From an uncultured Pseudomonadota bacterium (lineage in GTDB: Bacteria; Pseudomonadota; Gammaproteobacteria; Enterobacterales; Succinivibrionaceae), in the NCBI GenBank assembly GCA_900315145.1, contig OMYE01000009.1:1-64000 (forward strand): a DNA stretch of 64,000 nucleotides, written 5' to 3'. The notes beneath the pieces are model-generated. The model made no database searches. It was not told the origin of the DNA and was given only the letters and a program-made list of their open reading frames with translations. Made by a program: the position numbers and the translations under genes. Positions 58,842-64,000 of this stretch are shown one piece after another (within the stretch, counting starts at the first letter, position 1; every line of letters starts with the position of its first letter).

Positions 58842-59303
58842 TCAGAGCTTCCCCTTGTCAGAGGTGGTGACAGGCAGAGCCTCATCATCGTTGAAGATTA
58901 CTGTGCCTTCAACGCGGTAGTCTCTGTCAAGCATGGTGTTTAACAGTGTTGATGATGCCATCGGGTTGTGGATAACGTCCGGCTTGAACGTGACGGAAGA
59001 GCATTCTTTTCCGCCGGCCGATATTTTATCATCGTAGTTGATTTCCCTGGTTTCGATTTCCACGTCATTAACAAAAAGTGAAATCATCAGCTTGCTGATT
59101 TTAATATTTTCATCAAGTTTATTAATAAGGCAGTACGGTACTTGCACTGCAGGTGTCTTTCTGTCGCTGATGTCATCAGTGGCTCTGCGGAACTCGATAT
59201 ATGGCAGTGAAGACTGGTATTCGGCGATACTGCTGCAGCCGTAAAGCCCAGTAAGACACAGCGAACTTATGGCTGTGCATAAAATTTTATTCAGGCTGTT
59301 CAT
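58842..59303 (-). CDS. LEA14-like lipoprotein
   Basis: A 153-residue lipoprotein whose signal peptide ends at LYGC (cysteine near residue 23). The mature part resembles water-stress (LEA type 2) domains: KLMISLFVNDVEIETREI, then a long beta-rich stretch ending YRVEGTVIFND. Such domains are found in envelope and stress lipoproteins of unknown role. AGGAC precedes the ATG at 59303; an ATG at 59324 would put extra residues before the signal. It probably shares a transcript with the two-helix protein 186 bases downstream. Confidence 0.7.
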   Translation of the reverse strand: MNSLNKILCTAISSLCLTGLYGCSSIAEYQSSLPYIEFRRATDDISDRKTPAVQVPYCLINKLDENIKISKLMISLFVNDVEIETREINYDDKISAGGKECSSVTFKPDVIHNPMASSTLLNTMLDRDYRVEGTVIFNDDEALPVTTSDKGKL

Positions 59304-59618
59304 TGAAAATGTCCTGTAATACATTATATAAAATTAAAATGTACCGGTATGCCGTGAATCCGCCGGTGTTACTCTGACCGGCCGTTTTTCTATGATTTCT
59401 GCCGTTTCCGGCGGCGGAAAACCGTGTACATGGTAAGTTTTTTTATTCCGGTAAGCCGGAGATTGACCGGATTCCTGTTTAAGTGTCCGTACTCTGCCGG
59501 CGGATATTTTGTAAAACGGCTATAGTATATCAGTAATGCCGGGATGTTGCATATTATTTAACTGATGCCGGAGTTTGAAACCGGTGAGCCCATCCGGAAG
59601 GTTGATATATCCTGATGG
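59304..59618. other. Intergenic region between the lipoprotein gene and the Nudix gene
   Basis: About 315 bases with several CCGG-rich short palindromes but no gene. A TATAAT on the minus strand (59328-59323) is too close to the lipoprotein ATG to be a convincing promoter. Confidence 0.35.
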
Positions 59619-60119
59619 TTATTTTATAAGATCCGGATTATCCAGAAGATATTTGAAAACTATGAGTGAATCCGGAGTAAATTCAGCGGAACGCTCCAGT
59701 ACCTCCTCTGCGGTAAGCATAAGAACGTCATCAACCTCGGATTCCTGCATTTTAAGTTCACCCTGATATTCACCGTAGAAAACACCGGCATAGGTAAATG
59801 TTTCCGGTCTGGACTGAAGTTTTTTCCAGCCGAGGTATTTGAGATCGGTGGTTACTCCCAGCTCCTCCGCCAGTTCTCTTTTTGCGCTTTCCACAATGTC
59901 ATCCTCACCGTCCTGAACCACACCGCCTACACAGGCATCCAGCATTCCCGGACAGTAGTCCTTAATCATGGTGCGTTTTTCAATATAATAACGGCCGTTG
60001 CCGTCACTAAGGACAATATATGAAGCCCGGTGAGGCAGTTTGTTTTTACGCATGAAGGAACGAGGTACAATTTCAACAATGTTGTTGTTCTCGTCAACAA
60101 CAGGAACCATTTCTTCCAT
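59619..60119 (-). CDS. Nudix hydrolase (YfcD-like)
   Basis: A 166-residue protein with the Nudix box GGVVQDGE followed by AKRELAEELGV, which binds the metal for pyrophosphate hydrolysis. The N-terminus EEMVPVVDENNNIVEIVPR and the spacing resemble E. coli YfcD and isopentenyl-diphosphate-isomerase-like Nudix proteins. The substrate is unknown. AGGAAG precedes the start at 60119. It lies 164 bases downstream of corA on the same strand. Confidence 0.87.
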   Translation of the reverse strand: MEEMVPVVDENNNIVEIVPRSFMRKNKLPHRASYIVLSDGNGRYYIEKRTMIKDYCPGMLDACVGGVVQDGEDDIVESAKRELAEELGVTTDLKYLGWKKLQSRPETFTYAGVFYGEYQGELKMQESEVDDVLMLTAEEVLERSAEFTPDSLIVFKYLLDNPDLIK

Positions 60120-60283
60120 GATTTACTTCCTAAGTCAATATCGAGAGTTAAAATGAAAAGACTATAAATATATTATTAAAAAAACATCTGATACCGGCTT
60201 CATTATCTTTGATAATGCTCCGGTGTCATCTTATAAAAAATGTGTTTTATCCTGATGATGAGATGCCTAGGCATCAGAAGAGA

Positions 60284-61237
60284 CTAGAGCCACTTGCGAC
60301 GCTTGAAAAAGAGATAGGTTATGGAGGCGGACAGGATCATCATGGCTATGGAGATGGGATAGCCGTAACGCCAGTCAAGTTCCGGCATAACACTGAAGTT
60401 CATCCCGTAGACACTGGCGATCCATGTAGGAGGCATGAACACTACAGCGGCCACAGAGAAGATTTTGATAATCTTGTTCTGTTTGTGGTTGGTGTATGAC
60501 ATGGCGGTCTGCAGCTGGAAATTGATCTTGTCAAACATGAACTGGGTGTGCGGCAGTAGTGATTCGATATCCTGCAGGATATTATCGATGGTTTCAAACT
60601 GTTGCGGGGTCAGTCTGTTGTTAATTGATTTTCTCAGGAAGCGCAGCGCCTTTCTGGTATCGAACAGAGCCGAACGAATCTGGGATATTGTTTCTTCCTG
60701 AAAGGTCAGTTCCTGAAGCAGATCCTGAATGGTTTCATCGTCATCGGACAGAACCTGAGAGGCTGTCTCCTCCAGAGTTTCATAGGAATCCTCGATGTAG
60801 TCGGACAGAGATTCAACCTTAATATCCTGAAGCTCCAGAAAGATATCAATGTTATCATTTATTTCCACACGGTCATGCTTCAGGTAGTGTCTTAACAGAC
60901 GGATGATACTGACGTCCTCCTCACGGAAGGTTATCAGCATGCTGCCGTGAATGGTGAACAGTACGTTGGCACTCTCTGTCTCCCTGCCTTTTCTCTGAGG
61001 GAACAGTGAGGTGATGTGCACACCGTCGGTATCGATATAGAAACGGGATGATGATTCGATTTCGTCAATGTCATCCTCTTCAGGAACCTCTTCCTTGAAA
61101 AGGTGCTGCATCCATTCTCTTTCTTCGTCATTAGGATTTTTAATATCTATCCAGATAGTATTTTCAGGTATAGGTTTAAGAGGTTCTAGATCCTTATAGG
61201 TAAGGGTCTGATTATTCAGTATGTATGTTCTGATCAT
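60284..61237 (-). CDS. corA: Magnesium/cobalt transporter CorA
   Basis: CorA is a pentameric inner-membrane Mg2+ channel. The 317-residue protein has a large N-terminal cytosolic domain, a long pore-lining helix, and two C-terminal membrane helices joined by the signature YGMNF. A basic end (FFKRRKWL) follows. AGGAGG lies upstream of the start at 61237. The acidic segment EEVPEEDDIDEIESS is typical of the metal-sensing region. Confidence 0.94.
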   Translation of the reverse strand: MIRTYILNNQTLTYKDLEPLKPIPENTIWIDIKNPNDEEREWMQHLFKEEVPEEDDIDEIESSSRFYIDTDGVHITSLFPQRKGRETESANVLFTIHGSMLITFREEDVSIIRLLRHYLKHDRVEINDNIDIFLELQDIKVESLSDYIEDSYETLEETASQVLSDDDETIQDLLQELTFQEETISQIRSALFDTRKALRFLRKSINNRLTPQQFETIDNILQDIESLLPHTQFMFDKINFQLQTAMSYTNHKQNKIIKIFSVAAVVFMPPTWIASVYGMNFSVMPELDWRYGYPISIAMMILSASITYLFFKRRKWL

Positions 61238-61609
61238 TTTTACCTCCTGCCTAATTTATCTGAAAAAACAAAGGCATTTTAACAAATGAGATTAATATAT
61301 GCAAAAAATAAAAGCTATCCGGAAAGGGGATACTGTGATAAAAAATGGAAGGTGTGGAACAAAAATGTTTCGTTCTGCAGCCTGAGTCATGGTGAAAAAA
61401 GCGGTCTGATACAATTTCCGGAAGCTAATGAACCTACTGAGCTATATGCAGGTAAAAACTGCGGAAAACGCTACGGAAGCAGCTGTCGGTAAATATTCTG
61501 GAGTCGCGGAATATGAAAAATCCCCGGTAACTCTATGCTGATAATCTTAACATCTGGTGTACCGGAGATTTACTGTTTACAGTTTATATATTCTGAATTT
61601 CAGGAATAA
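61238..61609. other. Intergenic region between corA and purB
   Basis: About 370 bases, both flanking genes on the minus strand. A 68-codon plus-strand frame at 61286-61492 has no family features, and I regard it as chance. Nothing else was seen. Confidence 0.35.
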
Positions 61610-63437
<1,828 letters not shown>

Positions 63438-64000
63438 TTAACGGGATCCTAATATGTCGCAGGCCTTCTGGTAGCCATAGCTGCATGCTTTACCGGCATA
63501 TTTTACAGCTGCCTGCGGATCCTTGCGGACACCGTATCCCTGTACATAAAGATAACCCAGACTGAAGCAGGCGCTGCCGTATTTAATACTGCACCCCTTC
63601 TGGTAGTAGGTTCGGGCATGCTTATAGTTCTGTTTAACACCGAGACCTTTAAGGTATATATTACCGAGATTTTCGCATGAGATCCCCTGATTCATCCGGC
63701 AGCCCTTTTCCAGATATTTGCGGGCTTTTTTATAATCAGTTTCTCCGCCGACACCGTCTAGGTACATGGTTCCTAAGAGACTGCAGCCGTGAGCGTCATT
63801 GAGACGGCATCCCTTGTCCATTAATTGTTTTGCCTCGGAGTAGCTCTGGGGGCCGCCCTCTCCTTCAGAGTACATGAGCCCTAGGTAGGAGCAGGCGAAT
63901 CCATGGTTCAGGGAGCAGGCCTTTTCGTAATACATCCTGGCTTCACGTACGTAATTTGTAGATCTGATTAAACTTGAGCCGAGTCTGGCGCATGCTTCAC
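63438..64000 (-). CDS. Sel1-repeat cysteine-rich protein, 5' end beyond the window
   Basis: The frame stays open through the right edge (reading EACARLGSSLIRS upstream of an internal ATG at 63935), so the gene is partial. It has at least five Sel1-type repeats of 36 residues such as CSLLGTMYLDGVGGETDYKKA and CENLGNIYLKGLGVKQNYKHA. Each repeat has two cysteines seven residues apart (for example GCRLNDAHGC), the pattern of Helicobacter Hcp proteins, in which they form disulfides and the protein is secreted or periplasmic. The function is unknown. Confidence 0.85.
   Translation of the reverse strand, partial: EACARLGSSLIRSTNYVREARMYYEKACSLNHGFACSYLGLMYSEGEGGPQSYSEAKQLMDKGCRLNDAHGCSLLGTMYLDGVGGETDYKKARKYLEKGCRMNQGISCENLGNIYLKGLGVKQNYKHARTYYQKGCSIKYGSACFSLGYLYVQGYGVRKDPQAAVKYAGKACSYGYQKACDILGSR

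Noticed and set aside
61286..61492. 68-codon plus-strand frame between corA and purB
   Set aside because: No family features, opposite in strand to both neighbours and without a ribosome-binding site.

Overview
The window looks like chromosomal DNA of an anaerobic, succinate-forming gammaproteobacterium, most likely of the Succinivibrionaceae type (inference from gene content, not from any search). The evidence is the Enterobacterales-like gene order ndk - rlmN - pilW - rodZ - ispG - hisS - yfgM - bamB - der, an iscS-pepB pair, rsgA-psd, a four-gene frdABCD fumarate reductase operon, NADP-type gdhA, a gammaproteobacterial long PurL, maoP and a classical ArgA. No insertion sequence, prophage, CRISPR array or rRNA gene was seen.

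Layout. 0.3-1.05 kb: a small HMA-like metal-binding protein and an atypical Fur-family regulator. 1.4-16.9 kb: the long plus-strand housekeeping block, running from iscS to der and ychJ, with a CobB-type sirtuin between ndk and rlmN. 17-18.4 kb: gdhA on the minus strand. 18.4-20.3 kb: gene-poor, with a well-supported 46-residue very basic minus-strand gene. 20.3-24.2 kb: purL. 24.2-26.4 kb: an AT-rich intergenic region holding the most unusual content of the window (below). 26.4-29.4 kb: TerC-family protein and EttA. 29.5-35.3 kb, minus strand: frdDCBA, psd, rsgA. 35.6-35.9 kb: three tandem tRNA-Gly(GCC). 36.3-46.5 kb: trmN6, secA, a DUF4250 protein, an unrecognised protein, a lipoamide-dehydrogenase-like flavoprotein lacking one redox cysteine, maoP and argA. 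46.6-48.5 kb: a decayed flavoprotein gene and a YjbR-EVE fusion. 49.4-53.5 kb: a REC-GGDEF-EAL c-di-GMP protein, an HPt protein and a DHH phosphoesterase. 53.6-64 kb: a decayed Sel1 lipoprotein gene, membrane and lipoprotein unknowns, asnS, a MATE exporter, a Nudix hydrolase, corA, purB, and a Sel1-repeat protein that runs off the right edge.

The best candidate for an undescribed system lies at about 25.1-26.4 kb. Six tandem genes each encode a 26-residue peptide with 18 invariant positions, starting MRY, carrying an invariant APVTREYHF core and ending YVK. Each has its own ribosome-binding site and a spacer of 47-57 bases. In the invariant core all differences between copies are synonymous, so the peptide, not the DNA, appears to be conserved. 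The array is preceded by two perfect 16-bp palindromes 20 bp apart and a good sigma70-type promoter whose spacer contains a CRP-like GTGA-N6-TCAC. It is followed by a cationic, proline-rich 29-residue ORF and a strong terminator. No modification, export or immunity gene adjoins it.

The remaining genes form ordinary modules. frdABCD, gdhA and the purine genes purL and purB point to anaerobic fumarate respiration and biosynthesis. RodZ, BamB, YfgM and SecA belong to envelope building and secretion.
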